Shown piece by piece: positions 8,723-17,333 of a stretch of 38,341 nt of DNA. The position numbers and the translations under genes are program-made. Every line of letters begins with the position of its first letter. Position 1 is the stretch's first letter. Below the pieces are notes generated by a model that saw only the letters and a list, made by a program, of their open reading frames with translations, was not told where the DNA came from and did no database searches. The stretch is from a virus, in IMG/VR virus record IMGVR_UViG_3300027849_000023, positions 1-38,341 of that record. The stretch is one strand, 5' to 3'.

Positions 8723-8752
8723 CAATATACGACCTATAATTTGGGTAGCCAA
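8723..8752 (-). promoter_or_regulatory. Bacteroidetes-type promoter for the gp32-uvsX-rnh-41-nrdBA operon
   Basis: The -33 box TTG (8752-8750) is separated by exactly 20 bases from the -7 box TATATTG (8729-8723). The decamer TCGTATATTG followed by TGG is identical to that of the promoter at 9382-9411. The known Bacteroidetes primary-sigma consensus is TTTG and TAnnTTTG with comparable spacing. The gp32 start lies 34 bases downstream of the -7 box. Confidence 0.75.
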
Positions 8753-8759
8753 ACTATAG
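8734..8759 (-). promoter_or_regulatory. Dyad overlapping the -33 box of the gp32 promoter (candidate operator or RNA hairpin)
   Basis: Two 11-base arms, CTATAGTTTGG (8759-8749) and CCAAATTATAG (8744-8734), surround a four-base centre. They pair with a single G-U wobble in RNA, or one mismatch in DNA. The dyad covers the -33 box of the gp32 promoter and the stop codon of the upstream gene. There is no U-tract after it, so a terminator is unlikely. It could bind a repressor, or form a hairpin in transcripts coming from further upstream. Confidence 0.5.
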
Positions 8760-9221
8760 TTCAATTATTTTGTGTATTTTTGTATTTAATTGTGAAAGTT
8801 CATTGTGTTGGGTAAGTAAAACACAATTTCTGTAATGTTGCCAATCTACTTGGTATTTAGTATCTACTACACCTCCGTTTAGCTTTTTAATAAGCTCATT
8901 AAGGGCATTAATAGTATACAAAGTGTTGGACTCTTTTTTCCTATGTACTAGGATTGTATTATCTGGTATGTCTGTTACATTTCCTTGGTCTACATTGTAA
9001 GTAACAACGTATTCATCTTTCCCTACAATCTCTAAAACAAACATCTTGTTATAGATAATAGTGTATTTAGATGTTAGATTGTCAATAAGACTATCTAAGT
9101 TTTCTAGGTTAGTAAATGTACAGAATAATTTATTATTCAAATCTCCTATGTTTTGGATATTTTTTACAATATCGTAATTCGCATTATACGTATTTGGCTC
9201 TCTATCTAAAATCGTAATCAT
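8754..9221 (-). CDS. Conserved-type hypothetical protein between polymerase and gp32
   Basis: The protein has 155 residues, is soluble, has no signal or membrane segment and only two cysteines. I do not recognise the family. It overlaps the 3' end of the polymerase gene by 20 bases in another frame and ends just before the gp32 promoter. It also appears to have its own promoter inside the polymerase gene (boxes at 9411-9409 and 9388-9382). A position between polymerase and ssDNA-binding protein suggests a replication accessory or a regulator such as the RegA translational repressor of T4, but no RegA similarity was seen by eye. Confidence 0.75.
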   Translation of the reverse strand: MITILDREPNTYNANYDIVKNIQNIGDLNNKLFCTFTNLENLDSLIDNLTSKYTIIYNKMFVLEIVGKDEYVVTYNVDQGNVTDIPDNTILVHRKKESNTLYTINALNELIKKLNGGVVDTKYQVDWQHYRNCVLLTQHNELSQLNTKIHKIIEL

Positions 9222-10470
9222 AACCTTGTTTTGTTTTTATATTTAATTTATATTTAGAAAATACCATTTTGATATCGTCCATCACCTGCTCTTCTTCTTT
9301 ATCCCAATCAAATAAGAATGAATCGTATGTGTATAATACTAACTTAGTTTTCTTATTTTTTATTATTTTAATTATGTCCCACAATATACGAACATTCATT
9401 GACGTCTCCAAGTTTTGTAGCAAATAATTAAATAGTTTTTGTGGGTTCATGTCTTCAAGTGTATCTTTTTTGTATACAAAGTTAGATATTGGGCACGTTA
9501 TCTCACCCTTACTCTTATATTCATCCCAGAGTTCTTTTACGTATATATCAATTTTCTTAAAAAATTCGATATGTCTATATTGATCAAATACTCCTCCATA
9601 TAGTTGCTTAAATGTCAGCTCTTTTGATTTCTCGTAACTTACTCCATAGAGTTGTTGTAAATGAGAATGAATATCAACAGTGGGGAAAGTATAATCAACG
9701 AGGCGACAAGACAAGCTAGGATGAAAACTGCTAATGTCAATTTCGTAAAGATAATCATTACTCGGAATAAAAGACTTTCTACATCCGTTGTCTTTGTTAA
9801 GTGCGGCATAATTTACATTTTTAAATTTATTAGATGGTCTAGTAGTAGTTGTTTTTAAGTTGAACTGTGTGTAGACTCGTTTATCAACAGTGGGATAAAA
9901 GTGTTTTTCGAAGGTTTCATTGTGTATCTGTATTCCACTTCGCTCGATGTAGTTGAACACCAAGGATACTGTATTGTTAAAGAATTCATTATATTTTGTT
10001 TTTTCTAGGTTTATATTTGCTTTTAAGTCATCAAAAATTTGTTCACACAATTCATAATGTTTAACAATAGGTACAATTAGGTTAACATCCGGTTCATCTC
10101 CATGTTTCCTATATATTATCTCGTGTGCTTTAGTTGTTGGTCGTATATATGTAGTAGGTGGTGTGTTTATGTCATAAAGAGCTTTAGTTGGAAAGTAATG
10201 TAGCATCTCCTTTTTATCGCGGCAATACAACACATTAAACTTCGATATTAATGCGTCTATACGCGTGTTTAACGCATTCAAACATTCACTATGCGTAACG
10301 CATACAATAAAACCTTTACGCGCGTTAATCGGGCGTATGTATATTAGTGAAATACTATTAATAGATGGGTGAATGTTGTTATTATAGGGGATAACCTCTA
10401 TAAAAGCCTCTTTATAACCACTATTTATTAAAACACTTAATTGTTCTTCATCTTCTATTAACCAATACAT
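9202..10470 (-). CDS. Short family A-type DNA polymerase
   Basis: The protein has 422 residues. The C-terminal half carries polymerase-I motifs: TTTTRPSNKFKNVNYAALN at 207-225 (primer/template region), motif A EIDISSFHPSL with Asp245, motif B with Lys283, Phe287 and Tyr291-Gly292 (spacing K-x3-F-x3-YG as in E. coli Pol I), and motif C TYDS with Asp383. The two catalytic Asp residues are thus present. The residue at the steric-gate place (E. coli Glu710) is His250, and the Glu after the motif C Asp is Ser. The N-terminal 165 residues show no DEDD exonuclease motifs. T4 itself uses the unrelated family B gp43. I think similar small polymerases occur in uncultured marine phages. It has its own host-type promoter at 10488-10517. 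Confidence 0.8.
   Translation of the reverse strand: MYWLIEDEEQLSVLINSGYKEAFIEVIPYNNNIHPSINSISLIYIRPINARKGFIVCVTHSECLNALNTRIDALISKFNVLYCRDKKEMLHYFPTKALYDINTPPTTYIRPTTKAHEIIYRKHGDEPDVNLIVPIVKHYELCEQIFDDLKANINLEKTKYNEFFNNTVSLVFNYIERSGIQIHNETFEKHFYPTVDKRVYTQFNLKTTTTRPSNKFKNVNYAALNKDNGCRKSFIPSNDYLYEIDISSFHPSLSCRLVDYTFPTVDIHSHLQQLYGVSYEKSKELTFKQLYGGVFDQYRHIEFFKKIDIYVKELWDEYKSKGEITCPISNFVYKKDTLEDMNPQKLFNYLLQNLETSMNVRILWDIIKIIKNKKTKLVLYTYDSFLFDWDKEEEQVMDDIKMVFSKYKLNIKTKQGYDYDFR
9382..9411 (-). promoter_or_regulatory. Bacteroidetes-type promoter inside the polymerase gene
   Basis: TTG (9411-9409), 20 bases, TATATTG (9388-9382), with the shared decamer TCGTATATTG and TGG after it. It lies within coding sequence of the polymerase, about 160 bases before the start of the 155-residue protein gene, which it would express. 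The full match in box sequence and spacing to two intergenic promoters makes it more than a chance decamer. Confidence 0.6.
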
Positions 10471-10487
10471 TTATAACCATTTTACCC

Positions 10488-10517
10488 CAATATACGAAAG
10501 CCTTTGTTATTATCCAA
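10488..10517 (-). promoter_or_regulatory. Bacteroidetes-type promoter for the DNA polymerase gene
   Basis: TTG (10517-10515), 20 bases, TATATTG (10494-10488), with the decamer TCGTATATTG followed by GGG. The -33 box lies inside the last codons of the upstream structural gene, so the late and replication blocks are directly abutted. The polymerase ATG is 17 bases after the -7 box, giving a very short leader. Confidence 0.75.
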
Positions 10518-11133
10518 GCTTTTTATAATATTGATCAAACTTTCCTCTAAAATAAGGAACAAACCCATAAGCTTTAAACCTAAATTCAATTAATGTACTT
10601 ATATTAAAATTAACATTACCTACATCCTTTGGAGTATCACCAGTTAATGTCCAAGCTTGTTGAAGGGGTTGGTAAGATTGCCATTGTACACTTTCATCAT
10701 GACCCGCAAATAAATTAAATTCCTTTTGGTTTATTTCTATAATAGTATTACCATTTGGTTTTCTTAAAAAATATCTTTGAAATTCACCTAATTGATAATC
10801 TTGTGGGGTTGGTTGAGGTATAATAGATTTTGGACCTCTGGGGCTAAGCCTACTTACCTTATAATTTTTAGCAGCATAATAACCATCATTAATAATATAA
10901 TAAGAATCTGGTTTAGTTTCAGCCTCAATTTGAGATTGGTTTTGTGTTGACGTACCTGGGGATAATAACTCTAACAGATAGTTAGGAGTGTCTTGATAAT
11001 TTTTTCCACTATAAAATCTACCTTCTGATGTTTTAAAGTAAGGACCACTATAAGGCTCTTGGGAAGAGTCTACTACAAACTCACCCGCGTTAGCATATTG
11101 GTTTTCTATTATTTGTGTTTTTGGGTAATACAT
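10510..11133 (-). CDS. Probable virion structural protein, last gene of the late block
   Basis: The protein has 207 residues, is rich in Tyr, Gln, Pro and Asn, and has no membrane segment. Such composition is typical of baseplate or fibre-attachment proteins. It starts three bases after the stop of the large baseplate protein gene and is therefore likely made with it. The C-terminal part (from about residue 165) has a compact hydrophobic pattern ending in FRGKFDQYYKKLG. I do not recognise a named T4 counterpart; a baseplate wedge or tail-associated role is inferred from position only. Confidence 0.6.
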   Translation of the reverse strand: MYYPKTQIIENQYANAGEFVVDSSQEPYSGPYFKTSEGRFYSGKNYQDTPNYLLELLSPGTSTQNQSQIEAETKPDSYYIINDGYYAAKNYKVSRLSPRGPKSIIPQPTPQDYQLGEFQRYFLRKPNGNTIIEINQKEFNLFAGHDESVQWQSYQPLQQAWTLTGDTPKDVGNVNFNISTLIEFRFKAYGFVPYFRGKFDQYYKKLG

Positions 11134-11136
11134 ATT

Positions 11137-14100
11137 TTAACTTAATTGGTTTATTACATCTCCCTTTGCTTGAAGCTCAGCGGCATTAATTGCATTTCTT
11201 GTTTTTTGGCTTTGATTTCTATTAACTATAGGGATATCTACAGTTCCTGTTCCCGATGCTATTTTACCTTGTCCATCATTATAATTAATATAAACTGTTA
11301 CTGTAGCTCCAGGTTCTGGATTTACTGGGTCTTGGGTTACTGTAGCATACTGTTGTTGGTAATTAAAAGTTGGTTTTAAAGTTCCTGTTAATTTTGTATT
11401 TTTAGTTTCCCAATCGCCTGGTCCCTTGCCTGCGTTGTCTGCTTGAGCATTTTGATATGCTACGTTTATATTAAAGTCTGTGTAAAAATGGATGCTATCT
11501 ACATACCCACTAAAATTACCACCCCATTTAAACCCTAATGATTCAGCTAAAGTAACAATACCAGAGTTTAACCATGGTTCTCTTTCTTTTTTCATAAAAG
11601 TTTTCCCCTTTGGGTCTCTAATATTCATATCTACCGCACTATAATAATTATGTTTAGATTTACCTGGGGCCGCATTTGCTCCTTGACTTTGTAATTCTGC
11701 TGATTTTTGGTTTGTCCTTCCAATTGCATTTACATAAGCCGTGTACCCAGGGTATTTTTCATTTAAGGCTTCAAATAATGACCTCCACTTAGTTTGTACC
11801 GTGTTATTAAATTGTGATACTATATAATCAATAGAAACATCATTACCCCCCGCCCCTGATCTACTATCTACAATTCTAAATGCTTGGTCCGAAGGTATAG
11901 GACCCGAAGATTCATAAGTTTGAAATGTACTTTCAGAACTAAATTGTTTTGTAATCGCGGCACCTAATGGGAATGTTTCTACAGGTGATGTTGCTAATGT
12001 ATTAAGAGAAGTTGTCCAACTATTACCTGATATTTTATGGTTAACTTTTGTTATTATAAACTTAAGGGCCCTATCATATTGTTTTGGTAGGAAATTTTGT
12101 CTAATAGGTAAACTATTATAAATGAGTATACCAGACATTCCTTCTAAAGTTAATGATAAATCCACAGGTATAAAGCCTATTTTACCTGAAGGTTTTGAGT
12201 ATTTTTTCATTAATTGGTCAGTAGTAGTAACCATATAAGCTTTAAAAGCAGATTTACCTTGTCCTATAAAATCACTCTCCATTTTAGTATATAAAGTTTT
12301 ATCAGGAGAAATTGTCTTTACAGTACTATTAGTCCTTTGTAATTTAGAATCGAATGTAGTTTTTCCACCAAAAGCTCTAACTAACCATAAATTATAGTTA
12401 GAACCAAACATAGCTTTATAGTCATCTGTGGTTAGTCTAGCATTTTTCTTTTCTTCTTCAATTGCTTGTAGTATTTGCTTTCCTTTTTCTTTCCATTCTT
12501 CATATTCATAATTATCATATCCTTTTCCTAAAAACTTTATATTTTTAGCGGGACCATCCCCCCCATCTTCTATTGATTTTGCTTCTTTTGCTGATGTATT
12601 GATGCCTTTTGTTTTTCTATCTGCTACTACTTGTGGCATCCTAAAAGTTATAATTTTCCAAACATTGCTAACTGCTTCTATTGGATCAAACACACCATCA
12701 TCACCTAATATTAATCCACTAATAAAATTTCCTGTTTTATTTAATCCTTCTCTAAATGCACCAACTTCTTCCCCATCCTCCCAAGCTTTTTGTATTCGTT
12801 CTTGGTCTGTTGGTGTTCCTCCACCTGTTGCATCTACAATTTGTGCTGCAAATCTATCTAATAAGCCTACATTCCATTTAGAAAATGCAGTACTATCTTG
12901 ATTTTTTGTTTTACTAGTTCCACCTGTTGCTCCAATAGATATTTGTGTAGCATATGCAGGTGTTATTTTAGATGTAAATTTAATATCTGTTACAAAGTTA
13001 GATGTATTATTATTTACATTATATCCAAATACTTCTAAGGGGGTTGATGTATCTTTTGGTATTAGACCGGGTATTGGGTTTTGGTCTATAATAGTAACTA
13101 TATAATCGTCTTTTAGAATAGGTTCTAAATTACAAACATTACCTAAAGCAGCGTTTATGTCTTTACATAGCTCTTCTAAAAAACTAAACATACTTAAATC
13201 CCCATCTTTATTTTTACTATTTAAAAGTTTAGCTATATGTTCAAAGTTTATATAAATGTTCATTATTCTCCCAAATAATATGTCTCCATTTTGTACTACA
13301 CAATCACTTAAACTTTTAAAATAACTTGGGGTATAAATTATAGTCCCATCACCTTCAGAATCAAAAAATAAAGGTTTTATTAAACAAACCCTAGGATCTA
13401 AAGATACCATATTTGGAAAGGCACTCATAACATTATATTCGGCCCCGTCAAATTCTACTTGTTTTCTAGCTTTACCTGAAGTTGTCATTACTGTAGGACA
13501 GGTATTCTCTGAAAGGTATCTCATTAGTTGACCAAAAGTCATAAAATAATTATAATTTGATTGGTCAATTTCGGGGTAATTTTGTCCTGATTCTGCCCTA
13601 GATACTTCCCACGAAAAGAAATTTCTATCCTCTTCAGTTTCATTTTTACTAAAATCCCTATCTCTAACGTCTAAATATAACTGCTCAGACATTTTATTAC
13701 TACCGGCTCCCGCTATAATATTATTACCGTCAACATTTCCACCTACTTCTAATTTATTAAATACATCACCATTAGAAAAGGGCCAAGTAGCATCTTCAGT
13801 ATCTAATAGTATAGCATCTTCAGATGTTTGTGCTCCTGCTGCTGTAACGCTTAAAGATTCTATTACATCACCTATTGTAATAAGGTCTAATTTTATATCA
13901 TAAGTACCATCAGCATTAAACGTCCATTCAAAATTTGTTACTTTACCAAAAAAGGCATCATAATTAAAATCATATAAATTTCTATAATTTTTAATATCTT
14001 CAATCATTTCTACTTGAGAAACTCCATTTTGACTAAACCATTTATCCTCAATAATAGTATTTTCTACTTGTTGGTAAGACCCATCATTGGCTATGTATTT

Positions 14101-14820
14101 ATCCCATCCCCATTCTAACATGACAGAATATCCTAGTCTCATATAAACTAGTTCTAGCAATTCAAATTGGAATTTATTGTATGCTTTAAGTGTAATTGAA
14201 CATTTTCTTATTGATCCTCTATTTACACATTCTATCGATGCATCTATTAATCCAGGTGCTGGTGATAACCCAAAATCAGTTCCACCTAAACCATAACTAT
14301 TATTATTCCATAAACCATTACTTTTAGTTACACCCGACCTAAAATCATAAGTTCCGGAAGTTGTCGCATCTCTATTATATACACCATTTTCATCAACAGC
14401 TACCGCCGCTCCTTTTGAGGGGTTTACTGTTGATAATGTATTAAATAATACTGTTTGTTGTGCTAAAAGGTTTCCTACAAAGTTTTCTGGATTTGAAATT
14501 CCTATATCTTTTAGTCTATTTATTCCATCTGCTACTCCATCAGCATCGACATCAGTATTAAAATTAAATTTTTTAGTTATATCCTTACCATCATCATCTT
14601 TTTTTCCAGTTTTTTGTTGAATGTTAATATCGGTATTGGTGCTATCTCCTACTACATAAACAGAAGATGCCATCTTTAACCAAGCATTTCTATTATTTAG
14701 ATAATTTATTTGCTCAGTACTTCTAGTGCCTGAAAAGCCACTACCATGGGTTTTTTGACGGATATTTATTTGTTCCGATACTCTTAAGTCAAATTGTTCT
14801 CCTAATAAGTTTCCTCTCAT
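11137..14820 (-). CDS. Large baseplate hub-type protein with C-terminal M15 peptidase domain
   Basis: The protein has 1227 residues. The C-terminal region contains an M15-type peptidase: SKHNYYSAVD supplies zinc ligands His1057 and Asp1064, and LAESLGFKWGGNF followed by VDSIHF supplies Asp1108 and His1111. The KWGG and DxxH patterns match the L-alanyl-D-glutamate endopeptidase group (M15C, e.g. Listeria phage endolysins). A Gly/Asn/Val-rich beta tail of about 110 residues follows. The first 1000 residues look structural and probably form the hub. The protein would carry the peptidoglycan-cutting activity that T4 places in the gp5 lysozyme, locally opening the wall during infection. It is placed between the gp53-like gene and the final structural gene. 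The hub assignment is inferred; the peptidase domain is well supported. Confidence 0.8.
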   Translation of the reverse strand: MRGNLLGEQFDLRVSEQINIRQKTHGSGFSGTRSTEQINYLNNRNAWLKMASSVYVVGDSTNTDINIQQKTGKKDDDGKDITKKFNFNTDVDADGVADGINRLKDIGISNPENFVGNLLAQQTVLFNTLSTVNPSKGAAVAVDENGVYNRDATTSGTYDFRSGVTKSNGLWNNNSYGLGGTDFGLSPAPGLIDASIECVNRGSIRKCSITLKAYNKFQFELLELVYMRLGYSVMLEWGWDKYIANDGSYQQVENTIIEDKWFSQNGVSQVEMIEDIKNYRNLYDFNYDAFFGKVTNFEWTFNADGTYDIKLDLITIGDVIESLSVTAAGAQTSEDAILLDTEDATWPFSNGDVFNKLEVGGNVDGNNIIAGAGSNKMSEQLYLDVRDRDFSKNETEEDRNFFSWEVSRAESGQNYPEIDQSNYNYFMTFGQLMRYLSENTCPTVMTTSGKARKQVEFDGAEYNVMSAFPNMVSLDPRVCLIKPLFFDSEGDGTIIYTPSYFKSLSDCVVQNGDILFGRIMNIYINFEHIAKLLNSKNKDGDLSMFSFLEELCKDINAALGNVCNLEPILKDDYIVTIIDQNPIPGLIPKDTSTPLEVFGYNVNNNTSNFVTDIKFTSKITPAYATQISIGATGGTSKTKNQDSTAFSKWNVGLLDRFAAQIVDATGGGTPTDQERIQKAWEDGEEVGAFREGLNKTGNFISGLILGDDGVFDPIEAVSNVWKIITFRMPQVVADRKTKGINTSAKEAKSIEDGGDGPAKNIKFLGKGYDNYEYEEWKEKGKQILQAIEEEKKNARLTTDDYKAMFGSNYNLWLVRAFGGKTTFDSKLQRTNSTVKTISPDKTLYTKMESDFIGQGKSAFKAYMVTTTDQLMKKYSKPSGKIGFIPVDLSLTLEGMSGILIYNSLPIRQNFLPKQYDRALKFIITKVNHKISGNSWTTSLNTLATSPVETFPLGAAITKQFSSESTFQTYESSGPIPSDQAFRIVDSRSGAGGNDVSIDYIVSQFNNTVQTKWRSLFEALNEKYPGYTAYVNAIGRTNQKSAELQSQGANAAPGKSKHNYYSAVDMNIRDPKGKTFMKKEREPWLNSGIVTLAESLGFKWGGNFSGYVDSIHFYTDFNINVAYQNAQADNAGKGPGDWETKNTKLTGTLKPTFNYQQQYATVTQDPVNPEPGATVTVYINYNDGQGKIASGTGTVDIPIVNRNQSQKTRNAINAAELQAKGDVINQLS

Positions 14821-14825
14821 AACGT

Positions 14826-15143
14826 TTAGTTTCCATTCAGTGCATTAAATTCAGATAACACTGCTCCTAATTGTGATGGTATACGAATTTGTAAACCAGG
14901 TTGCAAATATAGTGATGATTGTTTTAATGTTTCATTTGCAATAGATATAACCCACCAATAATTAGAATTTCCATAATATTGTTGAGCTATAATATCAAAC
15001 CTATCTCCCATTTGGGTAAATACATAAGTATCTTGGAAATTTAATGGTATTTGAGGGTATATAGTAGTACCGTAAAATCTTTTACCTACTACGGTTTTAG
15101 ATTTTTGTTTTTTTCTTATCGGTATTTGAGTATATCTCCCCAT
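14826..15143 (-). CDS. 53: LysM-like baseplate wedge protein, gp53-like
   Basis: The protein has 105 residues. After a basic N-terminus comes a LysM-like unit at about 45-90: FTQMGDRFDIIAQQYYGNSN, then WWVISIANE, and PGLQIRIPSQ. T4 gp53 is a small wedge protein with such a LysM-like fold, and equivalents in other contractile systems join tail tube and baseplate. It sits between the tail-tube-cap-like gene and the hub gene with gaps of three and five bases. The family call rests on fold pattern and position. Confidence 0.7.
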   Translation of the reverse strand: MGRYTQIPIRKKQKSKTVVGKRFYGTTIYPQIPLNFQDTYVFTQMGDRFDIIAQQYYGNSNYWWVISIANETLKQSSLYLQPGLQIRIPSQLGAVLSEFNALNGN

Positions 15144-15146
15144 TAT

Positions 15147-17330
15147 TTATTTTTTTACTGCTTGGTAGTTAGGTGTTTTTTCATTACCATCATAATTACT
15201 ATTAGTTCCATTAGTTAAACCAATATATCTTTCTTGTCCAAATGAGTTTGCAAAATTAGCTGACATACCGTTCCATTCCCCTGTAGCAAAGTTATTTTGT
15301 TGTACTCTTGGTACAAAATTATGGATAGGTTTAAAATTAAATCCTGATACCTTTACTATCATAGGTAATTCTTTTACACTTCCATCGTAATTTCCTTCAT
15401 CATTTATTGCTATTTCCCAAGGTGAATCTTGAGGTACATCTAAAGTTATACCTTCCATTATTCCTGTTTGTTCATAGCACCATCCTCCTACTGTTAATGT
15501 AATAAGATTTCCTTGCATATACCCGTTACTTGAATAATCAGGTGCAAGGGTTGAAGCTAAATAATTTAATTTTTGATACATTGGTATCAATTCTTGTTTA
15601 GATTGGGCTGCTACGGTCCAACCCATTGAGATACTCCTATCAAATCCTTCGTATTTATAAAAATCTTCTCCACGACCCATAAATTTTTGGGAACCCCAAT
15701 TAGCAGAGTAATTATCAGAAAAACTATCTATAAATGCTCTAAAATGAATGTATGTTTTTTTATTAGGGTCTTTATTATCTATTACACCTATTCTAAATTT
15801 TACTAAATCATTTTTTAAGGATGAATCTGTAACTTTATCAGAATTATACAAAGGCATAGCTGTAATCTTATCTAAAGCATTGCGTTGGTTTTCTAATACC
15901 CCAGTTCCATTTTTTCCTATAGAGTAACTTTTTATATTACCTCGTTTTCCCGGGTTTCCTAAGTTAACTCTCTGGTTTATGTTTTTATTTATGTAAGAAG
16001 GTGATTTAGGTATTTGGTCATTATTATCAACATCTGGTATTTTAGTTTCAAAACTTTCTAAATCAACCCCTGTATTCTTAGGTTGTTGTTCAAGTTCTTT
16101 ATGAGTCCATGTTGAAATAGCATTTATCTCATTTAATCCACTTTTAAATGCTTTATTACCTATTTTAGTTATTAATGAAAAGGGATCATTATTATTATCA
16201 TAGATACTAAATTGATTTTGAACTTTTCCATTAGGTAAAAAATTAGATTTTGCATTATCAATAGTTGTACCTAAAATAAAACTATTTCCTAAATAGGCAA
16301 CACTTGCACCAACCCTTAAAAATTGATCATTGTTTACTTCATTATTTAAACTTTGATCATTAACTGTTGGGCTTTGATTAATAGTACGAGTGTACCCTGT
16401 ATTTCCTCTTAAACCAGTAAATGAAGGTGTTGCTGGGCGAAATAAAGGAGGAGATGTAAGTGCATTAGCTGTTACCCCAAACACCGGAGGTCTGTTAAAT
16501 AAATTTTCGGTTGTTCCTGAAGACCAAGATATTGTAGGTTTTAAATTTAGTAAATTTGGGTTATTTGCTCCTGTTCTTTGGGATTGGAGCATATTAATAT
16601 TAGTTTTACCTACTCCTAAAGTTGCACCTGGTCCTCCTGTATATGAATATAAATTTAAATCGTTTGCCCCTGTTGTTCCACCTACAGTCTTATCCATTTT
16701 AGGTAAAAAACCTAATAGTCTACTTTTATTTCCTTCTGTACCCCCGTTTATTATTTGAACATAAGTAGGTAATGTTAACCCATTAGGGGTAGTTTGAATA
16801 TCACCCGCTTCCATTCCTTGCATCGGGTTAAATGGATTTAATCCTTGTTTATTTGGATAAATTCCTAACCCTACGCCTGCGGCCGCAGCTAATGTAGATA
16901 AAGGTGTATAAATACCTTGATTTAGTGCTAAATTGTCTTTAATAAATCTACCTATAGCAGATTGTGGAGATGATCCTTCATTACCCCCACCACCAGTATT
17001 TTGTGCCTCTGAATAGTTGATGTAACCTGTAGTTGTATCTACGTTAGATAACGATAATACATTTTGTTTTGCTATGAATAAAGGTCCTCTAATTGCACTT
17101 CCTCCAAAGTCAAAAAACATCTTTGTCAATCTAGATACATCATCTATTGCGTGTCCAGGAAAGAGAGTTCCACCCCTAAGTAAAAAATCTGGACCTCCTG
17201 TTCTAGAAATATCTTCTAAATCATTTGGTGGATTTTTAGTTACATAAGGTTGTCCACTCCATCCTCCGCCTACAGTATCTTTTCCATACCTTAATGACGT
17301 TAGATCTGTTTGTAGATCAACTAAGCCCAT
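15147..17330 (-). CDS. Tail-tube cap / baseplate initiator-like protein (gp48/gp54-like)
   Basis: The protein has 727 residues. The N-terminal 450 residues are Gly/Asn/Pro-rich and poorly structured in appearance. The C-terminal part (about 480-690) has a tube-like pattern: a segment FRAFIDSFSDNYSANWG, then GRGEDFYKYEGFDRSISMGWTV, a helix with MYQKLNYLASTLAPDYS, then LITLTVGGWCYE and an IHNFVPR end. Such a pattern fits the tail-tube-fold proteins gp48/gp54 that cap the baseplate and start the tube. In T4 genes 48 and 54 also follow the tape measure gene, which agrees with the position here. The exact T4 counterpart is not certain. Confidence 0.6.
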   Translation of the reverse strand: MGLVDLQTDLTSLRYGKDTVGGGWSGQPYVTKNPPNDLEDISRTGGPDFLLRGGTLFPGHAIDDVSRLTKMFFDFGGSAIRGPLFIAKQNVLSLSNVDTTTGYINYSEAQNTGGGGNEGSSPQSAIGRFIKDNLALNQGIYTPLSTLAAAAGVGLGIYPNKQGLNPFNPMQGMEAGDIQTTPNGLTLPTYVQIINGGTEGNKSRLLGFLPKMDKTVGGTTGANDLNLYSYTGGPGATLGVGKTNINMLQSQRTGANNPNLLNLKPTISWSSGTTENLFNRPPVFGVTANALTSPPLFRPATPSFTGLRGNTGYTRTINQSPTVNDQSLNNEVNNDQFLRVGASVAYLGNSFILGTTIDNAKSNFLPNGKVQNQFSIYDNNNDPFSLITKIGNKAFKSGLNEINAISTWTHKELEQQPKNTGVDLESFETKIPDVDNNDQIPKSPSYINKNINQRVNLGNPGKRGNIKSYSIGKNGTGVLENQRNALDKITAMPLYNSDKVTDSSLKNDLVKFRIGVIDNKDPNKKTYIHFRAFIDSFSDNYSANWGSQKFMGRGEDFYKYEGFDRSISMGWTVAAQSKQELIPMYQKLNYLASTLAPDYSSNGYMQGNLITLTVGGWCYEQTGIMEGITLDVPQDSPWEIAINDEGNYDGSVKELPMIVKVSGFNFKPIHNFVPRVQQNNFATGEWNGMSANFANSFGQERYIGLTNGTNSNYDGNEKTPNYQAVKK

Positions 17331-17333
17331 TTA

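Noticed and set aside
10495-10530. Possible terminator after the last late gene (AAAGC ... GCTTT)
   Set aside because: The stem has five weak pairs with a 16-base loop and no T run; the sequence is better explained as the polymerase promoter.
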